A DNA stretch of 64,000 nt from Acrocarpospora catenulata (GCF_018476525.1 NZ_JAHCST010000001.1:374069-438068), one strand, 5' to 3'; shown: positions 1-8,341, counted from the first letter of the stretch. Notes: a model not told the origin generated them from the letters alone. Numbers and translations are program-made.

Positions 1-1
1 T

Positions 2-964
2 GTCGAGGGCGCGGCCGGGGAAGCCGTGTTGTTCGTGCACGGGAACGTATCCTCGGCGGCGTTCTGGCGGGATCCGATGCTCGCGCTGGCCGACGGCTAT
101 CGGCCGCTCGCGGTGGATCTGCGCGGGTTCGGGGAGAGCGACCCGGCGCCGGTGGACGCCACCCGAGGGGTGCGGGACTACTCCGACGACGTGCTGGATC
201 TGGTCGACACGCTGGGGCTCGACCGGGTGCACGTGGTCGGGTGGAGCCTGGGCGGCGGTGTGGTGCTGCAGGCCTTGCTGGACCGGCCGGAGGTGTTCGC
301 GAGCGTGACCCTGGTCAACCCCGTCTCGCCGTACGGGTTCGGGGGGACCGAGGGGGAGGACGGAAAGCTGACCCATCCGGACGGGACCGGGTCGGGGGCC
401 GGGGGCGCCAACCCGGACTTCGTGAAGCTGCTCGTCGAGGGGGATCGGGGGGACTCCTCGCCGCTGTCGCCGCGAAACGTGTTCCGGACCGCGTATGTCA
501 AGCCGGGGGCGGTCATCGCGGACGAGGACTACTACGTGGAGTCCATGCTGACCACCCGGGTGGGGGAGGACCACTACCCGGGGGAGGCGGCGACCTCGGA
601 GAACTGGCCGGGGGTGGCGCCCGGCACCAAGGGGGTCCTCAACACGATCGCCCCCACCCACTTCCGGCTGGATCTGGCGGCGGCTGCGGCCAAGCCGCCG
701 ATCCTGTGGATCCGGGGGGCCGATGACGTGATCGTCTCCGACACCTCGCTGTTCGACCTGGCCTACCTGGGGGTCCTGGGCGTGGTGCCCGGGTCGCCCG
801 GGACGCCCGCGCAGCCGATGGTGAGTCAGACCCGGGCGGCGCTCACCGCGTACGGGCCGTTCACCGAGGTGGTGCTGGCCGACTGCGGGCACAGCCCGCA
901 CCTGGAGAAGCCGGAGGAGTTCCTGTCCGCGCTCCGCGCCCACCTCGCCGGAGCGGCGGCGTGA
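2..964 (+). CDS. alpha/beta hydrolase, 5' end outside window
   Basis: Alpha/beta-hydrolase-fold enzyme, substrate unknown. The frame is open to the left edge, and an HGN oxyanion-hole motif sits only a few residues after the first usable GTG (position 26), so the true start lies upstream. A GWSLGG nucleophile elbow has its Ser at 245-247. The catalytic His lies in a CGHSPHLEKPEEF stretch near the C-terminus, and an Asp in RGADDVIV is the likely acid. No signal peptide can be judged. It converges on the minus-strand gene downstream. Family assignment is firm; esterase, haloperoxidase-like or epoxide-hydrolase-like activity cannot be told apart. Confidence 0.9.
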   Translation, partial: VEGAAGEAVLFVHGNVSSAAFWRDPMLALADGYRPLAVDLRGFGESDPAPVDATRGVRDYSDDVLDLVDTLGLDRVHVVGWSLGGGVVLQALLDRPEVFASVTLVNPVSPYGFGGTEGEDGKLTHPDGTGSGAGGANPDFVKLLVEGDRGDSSPLSPRNVFRTAYVKPGAVIADEDYYVESMLTTRVGEDHYPGEAATSENWPGVAPGTKGVLNTIAPTHFRLDLAAAAAKPPILWIRGADDVIVSDTSLFDLAYLGVLGVVPGSPGTPAQPMVSQTRAALTAYGPFTEVVLADCGHSPHLEKPEEFLSALRAHLAGAAA

Positions 965-1018
965 TCCTGGCGCGGGCCGGGTGTGGTCCTCTGCCACCCG
1001 GCCTGCGCCGACTACTCG

Positions 1019-2224
1019 TCACGGGATGCGGGCGAGGTCGATGATCACGTACTCGTCGCCGAGCGGGTAGGAGAGCAGGCGGCCGTCGCCCATTCCCGGT
1101 TCCACGGCGACCGACTCGCCCTTGGCGTCGGACCGGATGCCGAGGTCGGCGGAGCGGCCGGTGCGCAGGTCGTACAGGTCCTGGCCGGAGGAGCGGGAGC
1201 GGCGCACGGTCATGAAGCGGTCGGCGGCCAGGCCGCCGTAGGAGGGGCCGGGCAGATCGCGGTCCTGGGTTCCGTCGCGGAGGCGGGCGAAGCCGGTGGA
1301 GCCGCCGGGGCGGATTCCGCTGCACATCGTGATCCCGCAGCGCACCATGATCTCGCCCGGGTTGGCCGCCGCCAGGGCGCTCTCGCCGGTCTCCACGTTG
1401 GTCAGGCGCTGGAAGGCGATCTCCCCGTTCGGGGTGCGGTGGCCTGGGGTGCCGGCCCATGGCCAGCGCAGCAGGTGCAGGCCCGCGCCGTTGGGGAGCG
1501 CCGTCGCCGTGCCGCCGTCGAGGGGGAGCGTGTAGACGCCGCCGTCGGCCATGGAGAACACGATCCGGTCGCCGACGATGGCGAGGTGGTCGCTGATGCC
1601 GCGGATCGGGGGGTCGGTGTGGATCTCGCTGGGCGCACCGCCTTCGACGGGAACCGACCAGAGCCGCATATTTCCTGACTCGTACGTCATCCAGATGATC
1701 CGGCCGCTCCCCGGGGTGAACCCGGAGGCGAACACCCCCTTCGGCGTGCTGATCGAGGCGATCTTGCGGCTGGTCCCGTCCACCAGGTCGTAGGCGTAGA
1801 TCGCGTCGACCTTCTCGTGGCTCTCCCAGGTCTCCAGCAAGAGCGTCCGGTCGTCCAGGAAGACCCGGGGGCGGGCCTCGACATCCCCGGCGAGCTTGCG
1901 GGGCATGCGCCAGACCGCGTCAGGCCAGACCTGCTCGACGGTCTCCGTCGCCGGGGTCCAGGGCTTCGGCTCCGTGGCAGGGGAGGCCACCGCCTCCGAC
2001 GGGCTCGCCGGTTCCACCGTGACGGGGCCCGGGCCGCGGATCACCACCCCCACCCCGATCGCCACCACCGCCACCGCGACCGCCGAGGTCAGCGCCTGCG
2101 CCCTGAGCCGGCGCCGCCGCGATCGGGACACGACCACCGTGGCGAGTCCACCGGGCGCGCGGGGGGCGCGGGTGGCGGCGTGGCCGAGCGTACTGCGAAT
2201 GCGGTCTTCCAGATTCCCGTTCAT
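1019..2224 (-). CDS. membrane-anchored TolB/WD40-like protein coupled to ECF sigma factor
   Basis: 401 residues. A short cytoplasmic N-terminus of about 40 residues with an Arg-rich patch (RSRRRRLR) is followed by one transmembrane helix (about 43-62), a Pro-rich linker and an extracytoplasmic beta-propeller-like region with repeated DxxxLLL/GxIxWxT blades typical of TolB-like repeats. The ATG start overlaps the sigma-factor stop by 4 bp (ATGA), so the two are translationally coupled. Genes in this position often bind or modulate the sigma factor, but I see no zinc-binding HxxxCxxC anti-sigma motif. An anti-sigma or sensor role is inference from position. Confidence 0.8.
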   Translation of the reverse strand: MNGNLEDRIRSTLGHAATRAPRAPGGLATVVVSRSRRRRLRAQALTSAVAVAVVAIGVGVVIRGPGPVTVEPASPSEAVASPATEPKPWTPATETVEQVWPDAVWRMPRKLAGDVEARPRVFLDDRTLLLETWESHEKVDAIYAYDLVDGTSRKIASISTPKGVFASGFTPGSGRIIWMTYESGNMRLWSVPVEGGAPSEIHTDPPIRGISDHLAIVGDRIVFSMADGGVYTLPLDGGTATALPNGAGLHLLRWPWAGTPGHRTPNGEIAFQRLTNVETGESALAAANPGEIMVRCGITMCSGIRPGGSTGFARLRDGTQDRDLPGPSYGGLAADRFMTVRRSRSSGQDLYDLRTGRSADLGIRSDAKGESVAVEPGMGDGRLLSYPLGDEYVIIDLARIP

Positions 2225-2748
2225 CGGGCACCCCTCCTGCTGTCCGCCGGATCGGCGATGGTGGTACGGAGCCGGTTGAGGCCGTGCGAGGCGTGGCTGC
2301 GCACGGTGCCCCGGGAGATGCCGAGCACCCCGGCGATCTCGATGTCGGTGAGTTCCTCGTAGTAGCGCAGCACCAGGACGGCACGCTGCTTGGGCGGCAG
2401 CCCCGCCAGCGCCCGCCACAGCCCCTGCTCGCCGTCGGAGGGAAAGTCGGCGTGGTGCGTCTGCTCCGGCGGATCCCAGGCCAGGCGTTCCCTGCGCCGG
2501 AAACGCCAGGCGTTGACGTGCAGCCGCGCCATGATGACCCGGGTGTAGCGCTCCGGGTCCTGTTTGCGCCGCACCCGGGACCACGCCCGGTGCAGGCGGA
2601 TCAGCGCCTCCTGGGTCAGGTCGGCCGCGTCGTGCGGGTTGCCGCTGAGCACGTACCCGTACCGGAGCAGCGCGTCCGCCCGCTCAGCGACGAAGTCCGC
2701 GAAGCGCGAGTCGTCATCCAATGTGTGCCTTTCGCCATCCGACACCAT
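2221..2748 (-). CDS. ECF RNA polymerase sigma factor, SigE-like family
   Basis: 175 residues. Region 2 covers about residues 18-58 (FVAERADALLRYGYVL, then DLTQEALIRLHRAW, which contacts the -10 element). Region 4.2 is a helix-turn-helix near 120-165 (LPPKQRAVLVLRYYEELT, then IAGVLGISRGTVRSHASHG). There is no C-terminal extension. Length and domain order fit the actinobacterial SigE-type ECF group. The chosen ATG is followed at once by a GTG, so the start is uncertain by one codon. The TolB-like protein follows with a 4-bp overlap. Its regulon may include the NlpC/P60 and lipoprotein genes upstream on the same strand, but this is only suggested by position. Confidence 0.9.
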   Translation of the reverse strand: MVSDGERHTLDDDSRFADFVAERADALLRYGYVLSGNPHDAADLTQEALIRLHRAWSRVRRKQDPERYTRVIMARLHVNAWRFRRRERLAWDPPEQTHHADFPSDGEQGLWRALAGLPPKQRAVLVLRYYEELTDIEIAGVLGISRGTVRSHASHGLNRLRTTIADPADSRRGAR

Positions 2749-2829
2749 TGAGACGGCTTCACGGCCCGAACTGTTGAATCGCGGTCACAGGATCAGCTGC
2801 GTGGATGAGGAGTCGCTTGAGGTGGGTTT

Positions 2830-3333
2830 CTAGTAGCGGTAGTAGCCCAGGAGGTCGTCGACGGTGGTGATGTTGTCGATGCGGATTCGGGTGCCGGTGG
2901 CGTAGGCGTTGATCATTTTGGTGTGGCCGATGTAGATGCCGACGTGGTGGGTGCGTTTGGGGGTGCCGTAGAAGACCAGGTCGCCGGGGCGGGGGGTGGT
3001 GACGCGGTAGAGGCGTTTTAAGTGGGCGTCGGTGTTGCCGGGGCCGAGGACGTCGCGGCCGTGGGCGATGTGGTAGACCCAGCGGGCCAGGCCGGAGCAG
3101 TCCAGGCCGCGGGTTTTGCGTGCGGGGCAGGGTTTGATGTCGCCGCGGTAGCCCTTGCAGGTGCCGCGGGAGGGGCCGGGGGTTTCGGCGTGGCCGCCGC
3201 CCCAGGAGTACGGGAACCTGCCGAGCAGGGCGTAGGCGGCGGCGAGCACCCGGGATTCCGTGTTGTCCAGGATTGTTGAGCCGGGGACGACGAGCAGTCC
3301 TGCCGTGCCCAGTGCCAGCCACCACCGTTTCAC
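2830..3333 (-). CDS. secreted NlpC/P60 peptidoglycan endopeptidase
   Basis: About 167 residues. N-terminal signal segment (MKRWW then a hydrophobic stretch to about residue 20), then an NlpC/P60 papain-like domain: nucleophile Cys79 in LDCSGLARWVY, catalytic His130 in HHVGIYIG, third polar residue probably Asn142. The family cleaves gamma-D-Glu-diamino acid bonds in peptidoglycan stem peptides outside the cell. I prefer the GTG at 3333 because it starts right at a normal signal peptide; an in-frame TTG at 3363 would add ten residues. The domain contains two extra Cys (CK and PCP, about 59 and 69) that may form a disulfide. Confidence 0.87.
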   Translation of the reverse strand: MKRWWLALGTAGLLVVPGSTILDNTESRVLAAAYALLGRFPYSWGGGHAETPGPSRGTCKGYRGDIKPCPARKTRGLDCSGLARWVYHIAHGRDVLGPGNTDAHLKRLYRVTTPRPGDLVFYGTPKRTHHVGIYIGHTKMINAYATGTRIRIDNITTVDDLLGYYRY

Positions 3334-3374
3334 GCCCCGGACGCTAGCCAGTTTTCCGGACAAGTGATCAAATT

Positions 3375-4145
3375 TCAGGCCACTTCTATTTCGAACTCGT
3401 ACATGGAGGAGGTGCTACTGGCGAAGTCCTGGTCGTTGACCGTGGCGCCGTAGGTGGCGCCGCTGCTCCAGGCGCCGGCCACGTGGAGGCCGGAGTCGAG
3501 CAGGACCAGGGTGCCGGTGAGGGACGTGAACGAGGTGCCGCCCGGGTTGACGTTGGAGGCGCTGGCCTCGAAGTGGAGGGTGGTGGCGTCTTCCCTGGTG
3601 TACGAGCCGGTGAGCGGGAAAAGGTTGGCGTCGGCGTAGACGGTGAAGTTGCCGGAGCTGTTGAACTTCCATCGGGAACCGGCCAGCCGGGCCTGGCTGC
3701 CGGAAGTCCATTGGGGCTTGCCCTTCAGTTGGTCGAACTGGATCACGCTGCGCACGGCCAGTTCCACGGGCAGCGTGAGTTCTGCCGGTTTGCTGGGCTT
3801 CTTGGTGGGCTTGCGGACGGGCTTTTTGGTGGGAGCGGCGGCGGGCTTCTCGGTGGATCGCCCGGTTGGTTTCCGGGTCGGGGTCGGGTCCGCGTCGTCG
3901 CCTCCCCGGTTGTCGATCCGGTTGTCGGCCCGTTTGTCGACCGCTTGGACCTGGGTCGCTGTCGGGGCCGGGGACGGGACTTCGACAGGGGGCGGGGTGG
4001 TGGCCTCCGGGGTTACCACCGAAGGGGATTGGGAGAATATCGCGATCGTTTCTTCGGGGGGAGAACCACAGGCCGTGGCCAACGTGGCCAGCGCAATGAC
4101 GATGCCGGTCCGGACGGTACTCGCCCGCCTGATTCCGCTCAACAT
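3375..4145 (-). CDS. lipoprotein with Lys/Pro/Thr-rich linker
   Basis: 256 residues. Signal peptide with lipobox LATAC (lipidated Cys26). A low-complexity linker of about 100 residues, rich in Thr, Pro and later Lys-Pro (KKPVRKPTKKPSKP), should span the cell wall. The C-terminal domain of about 130 residues is predicted beta-rich (WKFNSSGNFTVYADANLFPLTGSYTR and similar strands), resembling small lipocalin- or PepSY-unrelated beta-barrel lipoproteins; I do not recognise a named family. It lies 41 bp upstream of the NlpC/P60 start on the same strand, so co-transcription is plausible. Function unknown. Confidence 0.8.
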   Translation of the reverse strand: MLSGIRRASTVRTGIVIALATLATACGSPPEETIAIFSQSPSVVTPEATTPPPVEVPSPAPTATQVQAVDKRADNRIDNRGGDDADPTPTRKPTGRSTEKPAAAPTKKPVRKPTKKPSKPAELTLPVELAVRSVIQFDQLKGKPQWTSGSQARLAGSRWKFNSSGNFTVYADANLFPLTGSYTREDATTLHFEASASNVNPGGTSFTSLTGTLVLLDSGLHVAGAWSSGATYGATVNDQDFASSTSSMYEFEIEVA

Positions 4146-4249
4146 GGCTACTCGAATCCGCCGCAGGACTTATACCGTTCCAATTTTTGGTTGGAGCGTG
4201 CCGCGCGCCGGTTAGCAATAACTACTGGCTATTGATCGCGCCCAAATGG

Positions 4250-4458
4250 TTACCCGTTGCTGCCAATAGGAGGATCAGCGCGGGGGACGGCGTAGCGGAG
4301 GTAGGCCATGCCGCCGATGGGGGCGGTGACGAAGCAGATGATCACGGCCCACAGCCAGCGGGGAAAGACCTGGACGTCCTCCTCCGGGGTGTCGCGGAGG
4401 TCGGTCAGGCAGTAAAGGCGACGGTCAGCGTCAGGAGTGCCAGGATTTCCGGACTCAT
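4250..4458 (-). pseudogene. PLDc_N-type small membrane protein, frameshifted
   Basis: Small two-helix protein of the phospholipase-D-N-terminal (PLDc_N) type. The ATG at 4458 has a well-placed AGGGG ribosome site and begins MSPEILALLTLTVAF, then stops after two more codons. The next frame continues YCLTDLRDTPEEDVQVF and then the second helix (PRWLWAVIICF, TAPIGGMAYLRY). Adding one T to the TTT run (AAA on the plus strand, 4414-4416) joins both halves into a full-length family member of about 69 residues. A single-frame reading from a GTG at 4468 lacks the first helix and has its GGGG run touching the start. Either a real inactivating deletion or a homopolymer sequencing error. Confidence 0.75.
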
Positions 4459-4481
4459 CGGCTATCACCCCTTTATGTCCA

Positions 4482-4517
4482 TTCTCACTATTAAGAACGT
4501 TAGCACGATTGAGAGTG
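4482..4517. promoter_or_regulatory. imperfect inverted repeat between divergent genes
   Basis: The short divergent spacer between the PLDc_N-type gene and the helix-turn-helix regulator is unusually AT-rich for the window. It has outer arms TCTCA (from 4483) and TGAGA (around 4510-4514) about a centre AACGTT. Roughly half the positions of the flanking arms match. It could be an autoregulatory operator for the adjacent regulator; weak evidence. Confidence 0.3.
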
Positions 4518-4527
4518 TGTAACTAGA

Positions 4528-5070
4528 GTGGTAGAGGTGACCAGCGCTGATCTGCTCCTGCACCCGGTCCGGTTGCGGATTGTGCAGGCGTTTCTCGGAA
4601 ACCGGGCGCTCACCACCGGCGACCTGATCGCCGAACTGCCGGACATCCCCCCGGCCAGCCTCTACCGGCACGTGTCCCGGCTGGTCCAGGCCGGTGTGCT
4701 CCAGGTGGTCGCCGAGCACAGGGTCCGCGGCGCGCTGGAGCGCACCTACGTGCTCCGGGTGGCCGCCGCGATCATCACCCCCGAGGAGGCCGAGACCATG
4801 ACCACCGACGACCACCGCCAGGCGTTCATGGCCTTCGTCGCGGGGCTGCTCGCCGACTTCGACCGGTACGTGGAACGCGACGACGTGGACCCGATCCGCG
4901 ACGGGGCCACCTACCGCATGGCGGGCATGTGGCTCGACGACGCCGAGTACGCCGACATGCTCCGCGACCTGCTCAAAGTGCTCCAGCCCCGCCTGGCCAA
5001 CGCCCCCAAGAAGGGCCGCCGCCTGCGCATCCTCACCACCGTGCTGCTCCCCGGGGACAAGGCTGTATAG
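4528..5070 (+). CDS. winged helix-turn-helix transcriptional regulator (ArsR/PadR-like)
   Basis: 180 residues. N-terminal winged HTH: LLHPVRLRIVQAFL, then LTTGDLIAEL and the recognition helix ASLYRHVSRLVQAGVL, with a wing around VAEHRVRGALERTYVL. The C-terminal half (about 85-180) is helical and probably an effector or dimer domain (TTDDHRQAFMAFVAGLLADFDRYV). No metal-binding Cys pattern is seen, so metal sensing as in classic ArsR is unlikely. The GTG start has little Shine-Dalgarno signal; a GTG three codons later is an alternative, and the mRNA may be nearly leaderless. Divergent from the PLDc_N-type gene, which it may control. Confidence 0.82.
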   Translation: MVEVTSADLLLHPVRLRIVQAFLGNRALTTGDLIAELPDIPPASLYRHVSRLVQAGVLQVVAEHRVRGALERTYVLRVAAAIITPEEAETMTTDDHRQAFMAFVAGLLADFDRYVERDDVDPIRDGATYRMAGMWLDDAEYADMLRDLLKVLQPRLANAPKKGRRLRILTTVLLPGDKAV

Positions 5071-5088
5071 GGATAAGGCCGTATAGAA

Positions 5089-5949
5089 CTATCCGGCGAA
5101 AACCGGAGCGGGCAGGCCGCGTGCGTCCGGATCGGTGAGCAGGACGTGGCCCGACAGCGGGGCCTCGGCGAGAGCTCCGGGGGTGAGGCCGATCCGGGCG
5201 GTGGTGATGGCGAGGGTGGTGTGGTCGGGGCCGATGAAGGCGCAGCGGGTGGGGCGGGGGACGGGGACCGGGAGTTCACGGTCGATGGTGCCGTCGGGGG
5301 CGTAGCGGGTGACGCGGGCGCCGTCCCACTTGCAGTTCCAGAGGAAGCCTTCGGCGTCGATGGTGAGACCGTCCGGGAACCAGGGGTGACCCTCGTCGGA
5401 GGCGAAGAGGCGGCGGGGGCCGAGGGTGCCGGTGGCGGGGTCGTGGTCGTAGGCGTGGATGACGCGGCGGAGGGAGTCGACGTGGTAGAGGGTGCGGCCG
5501 TCGGGACTCCAGGCGGGGCCGTTGGAGCAGATCACGCCGGTGAAGGCGCGGGTGACGGTGAGGTCGGGGTCCAGGCGGTAGAAGGAGCCGGTGGGGTCGG
5601 TTTCCGCCAGGTCCATGGAGCCGAACCAGAAGCGGCCGGCCGGGTCGGCGGCGCCGTCGTTGAGGCGGGTGCCGGGTAGGTCGGTCTCGACTTCGCGGAC
5701 GACGTCCACGGTGCCGCGGTCCAGGTCGCAGAAGGCGATGGCGTGGCGGAGCGCGGCGACCAGGCCGCCCCCGGCGCGCAGGGCCACGCTGCCGACCGGT
5801 TCCGGCAGGTCGAGGGTGCGGATCTCGCCGTCCGGCCACTCCCTGGCGTACAGGCGGTGGCCGGGGATGTCCACCCAGTACAGGCGCCTGCCGTCCCACA
5901 GGGCGCTCTCGCCGAGCCGGCAGGGGGTCTCGCTGAAGACCTCGATCAT
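5089..5949 (-). CDS. SMP-30/gluconolactonase family lactonase
   Basis: 286 residues, normal length for a six-bladed SMP-30 propeller. The divalent-metal ligands of the family are all visible: Glu14 (LGESALWD), Asn97 (RLNDGAADP), Asn143 (CSNGPAWSPDG) and Asp193 (WFPDGLTID). It hydrolyses sugar-acid lactones such as gluconolactone or related substrates in the cytoplasm; no signal peptide is present. It is divergent from a zinc-independent dehydrogenase, so the pair may share an operator in the 119-bp spacer. Specific substrate not predictable. Confidence 0.92.
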   Translation of the reverse strand: MIEVFSETPCRLGESALWDGRRLYWVDIPGHRLYAREWPDGEIRTLDLPEPVGSVALRAGGGLVAALRHAIAFCDLDRGTVDVVREVETDLPGTRLNDGAADPAGRFWFGSMDLAETDPTGSFYRLDPDLTVTRAFTGVICSNGPAWSPDGRTLYHVDSLRRVIHAYDHDPATGTLGPRRLFASDEGHPWFPDGLTIDAEGFLWNCKWDGARVTRYAPDGTIDRELPVPVPRPTRCAFIGPDHTTLAITTARIGLTPGALAEAPLSGHVLLTDPDARGLPAPVFAG

Positions 5950-6010
5950 GGGGCACGCTCCCGGTCGTAGCGAACACGACGATTATCCGGCTATCGGTGC
6001 GAGGTGATCC

Positions 6011-6051
6011 TTGGTGACGTGATGCAATGGATAGTCACGGAGAGTCACCAA
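6011..6051. promoter_or_regulatory. GTGAC/GTCAC repeat cluster between divergent genes
   Basis: Perfect 8-bp inverted repeat TTGGTGAC (6011-6018) and GTCACCAA (6044-6051), with a further GTCAC copy between them (6034-6038). It lies just upstream of the ribosome-binding site of the dehydrogenase and within the shared promoter region with the lactonase. Likely operator for an unlinked regulator; no promoter hexamers are convincing. Confidence 0.4.
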
Positions 6052-6068
6052 TCGGGGGAGGCGGCAGC

Positions 6069-7055
6069 ATGGCGGACATGATGCGGGTGGTCGGGTTCCG
6101 GGAGAACGTGGCGGTGGACGCGGAGATGCCGATCCCGTCGCCGGAGGGCCACGACCTGTTGGTCCGGATCGAGGCGGTTTCGGTGAACCCGCTGGACGTC
6201 ATTGAACGGGCCCGCCGCTCGGCCAAACCCGAACTGGGCATCCTCGGCTACGACGCGGCCGGTGTGGTGGAGGCCGTCGGCGGCCAGGCGGCCCTGTTCC
6301 AGCCCGGCGACGAGGTCTACTACGCCGGGTCGATCGCCCGCCCGGGCACCAACACCGAATACCACCTGGTGGACGAGCGCGTCGTCGGCCGCAAACCGGC
6401 CGGGCTGGACTTCGCGGCGGCGGCCGCCCTGCCGCTCACCACGATCACCGCCTGGGAGACCCTGCACGATCGGTTCCGGCTGGCCAGGGAGGCCACGGGC
6501 ACCATGGTCGTGGTGGGCGCGGCCGGCGGGGTCGGCTCGATGCTGCTCCAGCTGGCCCGGCAGCAGTTCCCCGACCTGACCCTGATCGGCACGGCCTCCC
6601 GGCCGGAGTCCCGGGCCTGGGCCGAGGAGATGGGCGCCCATCACGTCGTCGACCACCACGGCGACCTCGCCGCGGCCGTCCTGGAGATCGCGCCGCAGGG
6701 GGTCGAGTACGTGTTCAGCCCGTACTCGGCCGGGAAACTCACCGCGTACGCGACGATGCTCAAACCGTTCGGCCAGGTCACGGCCCTCGACCAGGTGGAC
6801 GCCCGGGCGTCGGAGTTGTTCGCCAAGAGCCTCACCTGGCACTGGGAGATGATGTTCTCCCGGCCCCTGTACGCGCCCGGCGACACCACCCACCACGACC
6901 TGCTCAACGTCGTCGCCGAACTGGTGGACGCCGGTCAGCTGCGCGGCACCATGACCAAACGCCTGGGGCCGATCGGCGCGGCCACCCTCGCCGAGGCACA
7001 CCAGCTGATGGAGAGCGCGAGAAGCATCGGCAAGGTGGTGGTGGCGGGCTGGTGA
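6069..7055 (+). CDS. NADPH:quinone-oxidoreductase-type alcohol dehydrogenase (MDR superfamily)
   Basis: 328 residues from the ATG at 6069, chosen because a strong GGGGGAGG lies eight bases before it; an upstream ATG at 6027 adds a 14-residue Gly-rich tail with no ribosome site. GroES-like N-terminal domain (VNPLDVIERAR, GYDAAGVVEAVG, PGDEVYYAG) and Rossmann domain with GAAGGVGSMLLQLAR. The structural-zinc Cys quartet is absent, as in the quinone-oxidoreductase branch often annotated as zinc-binding dehydrogenase family. Probably reduces quinones or enones with NAD(P)H. Divergent from the SMP-30 gene. Confidence 0.9.
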   Translation: MADMMRVVGFRENVAVDAEMPIPSPEGHDLLVRIEAVSVNPLDVIERARRSAKPELGILGYDAAGVVEAVGGQAALFQPGDEVYYAGSIARPGTNTEYHLVDERVVGRKPAGLDFAAAAALPLTTITAWETLHDRFRLAREATGTMVVVGAAGGVGSMLLQLARQQFPDLTLIGTASRPESRAWAEEMGAHHVVDHHGDLAAAVLEIAPQGVEYVFSPYSAGKLTAYATMLKPFGQVTALDQVDARASELFAKSLTWHWEMMFSRPLYAPGDTTHHDLLNVVAELVDAGQLRGTMTKRLGPIGAATLAEAHQLMESARSIGKVVVAGW

Positions 7056-7189
7056 GCGCCGTCACCCCTTGAAAGGTCACGTGTCAACTGATCTGACCAT
7101 GCGTACCCACTGATCGTTAACTGGGCAGCCATGCCCGGGACAGGTCGCGTCACTAGCGTGCCCGCGAGTTCGTACTGAAAGGAAACGTC

Positions 7190-8302
7190 ATGGTGATAAA
7201 CCGAGTGCTGGCCGGCGCGCTGGCCGTGCTCGCGGGCGGAGCGCTGATCTCTGTCCTGGCTCCGGGCGACGCGACCGCCAACCGGTTCGGCGGGGAGCGG
7301 CCCCTCATCATCGGCCACCGGGGCGCGCCCGCCTTCCGGCCGGAGCACACCCTCCTGTCGTACGAGGCGGCGGCCAAGATGGGCGCCGACTACATCGAGC
7401 CTGACCTGGTCTCCACCAAGGACCACATCCTGGTGGCCCGGCACGAGAACGAGATCTCCGGCACCACGGACGTGGAGAACCACCCCGAGTTCGCCGACCG
7501 CAGGACCACCAAGGTGATCGACGGGTCGTCCGTCACCGGCTGGTTCACCGAGGATTTCACCCTCGACGAGCTGCGCACCCTGCGGGCCGAGGAGCGCATC
7601 CCCGACCTGCGCCCGGACAACACCGCCTACAACGGGCTGGCCGTGATCCCGACCTTCGACGAGGTCGTCCAGCTGGCCAAGAAGTACGGCGTGGGCGTCT
7701 ACCCGGAGACCAAGCACCCCACCTACTTCGACTCCATCGGACTGTCCCTGGAGGAGCCGTTGCTTGAGGTGCTCAACCGGCACGGCTGGCGGGACAAGCG
7801 CTCCCCGGTCTTCCTCCAGTCCTTCGAGACCACCAACCTCAAGGAGCTGCGGACCAAGACCAAGCTGCCGATCATCCAGCTCATCAACGGCAGCGGCGCG
7901 CCGTACGACCTGGTGGCGGCCGGTGACCCCCGCACCTACGACAGCCTGATCACCCCGGACGGACTGAAGGAGATCGCCAAGTACGCCGACGGCATCGGCC
8001 CCGCCACCACCCGCATCATCCCCGTGGACGCCACCGGCAAGCTGGGCCGGCCCACCTCCCTGATCCGCGACGCCCACCGCCGCGGCCTGAAGGTCCACCC
8101 CTTCACCATCCGCGACGAGAACGCCCAGCTCCCGCTGGACTACCGCCTCGGCACCCCTGGCACCCCCGCCTACCCCCGGGCCACCGGCGACGTCATGGGC
8201 TGGCTGGAGCGCCTCTTCGAACTCGGCGTGGACGGCGTCTTCGCCGACGACCCCGGCCTGGCCCGCGCCACCCGCGACCGCCTGTTCGACCGCACCACCT
8301 GA
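7190..8302 (+). CDS. glpQ: secreted glycerophosphodiester phosphodiesterase
   Basis: 370 residues with a signal peptide (hydrophobic 8-24, cleavage near ATA-NR). GDPD catalytic TIM barrel: HRGAPAFRPEHT (His43, Arg44, Glu52), YIEPDLV (Glu70, Asp72) and the second catalytic His85 in VARHENE, followed by FDEVVQL and YPETKHP blocks typical of long GlpQ enzymes. It releases sn-glycerol-3-phosphate from deacylated phospholipids outside the cell. A clear GAAAGGA ribosome site precedes the ATG, and a strong hairpin follows the stop. The 130-bp upstream spacer has no promoter I can define. The symbol follows family usage. Confidence 0.92.
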   Translation: MVINRVLAGALAVLAGGALISVLAPGDATANRFGGERPLIIGHRGAPAFRPEHTLLSYEAAAKMGADYIEPDLVSTKDHILVARHENEISGTTDVENHPEFADRRTTKVIDGSSVTGWFTEDFTLDELRTLRAEERIPDLRPDNTAYNGLAVIPTFDEVVQLAKKYGVGVYPETKHPTYFDSIGLSLEEPLLEVLNRHGWRDKRSPVFLQSFETTNLKELRTKTKLPIIQLINGSGAPYDLVAAGDPRTYDSLITPDGLKEIAKYADGIGPATTRIIPVDATGKLGRPTSLIRDAHRRGLKVHPFTIRDENAQLPLDYRLGTPGTPAYPRATGDVMGWLERLFELGVDGVFADDPGLARATRDRLFDRTT

Positions 8303-8315
8303 GCCGGTTGTGAAG

Positions 8316-8341
8316 CGTGCGGGGGAATCCACCCCCGCACG
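8316..8341 (+). terminator. hairpin terminator after the glycerophosphodiesterase
   Basis: Perfect 10-bp stem CGTGCGGGGG/CCCCCGCACG with a six-base loop, 13 bp after the stop codon and without a T-run, as is common for actinobacterial terminators. A weaker CTCCCC/GGGGAG hairpin (8356-8383) follows and may serve the convergent minus-strand gene. Confidence 0.75.

Noticed and set aside
3779-3960. Lys/Pro/Thr-rich segment of the lipoprotein as a DNA repeat
   Set aside because: Codons are varied; it is a protein linker rather than a nucleotide repeat.
6935-8332. 465-codon minus-strand frame across the glycerophosphodiesterase
   Set aside because: Low-complexity Val/Gly/Asp/Arg translation without motifs; the plus-strand gene is secure.
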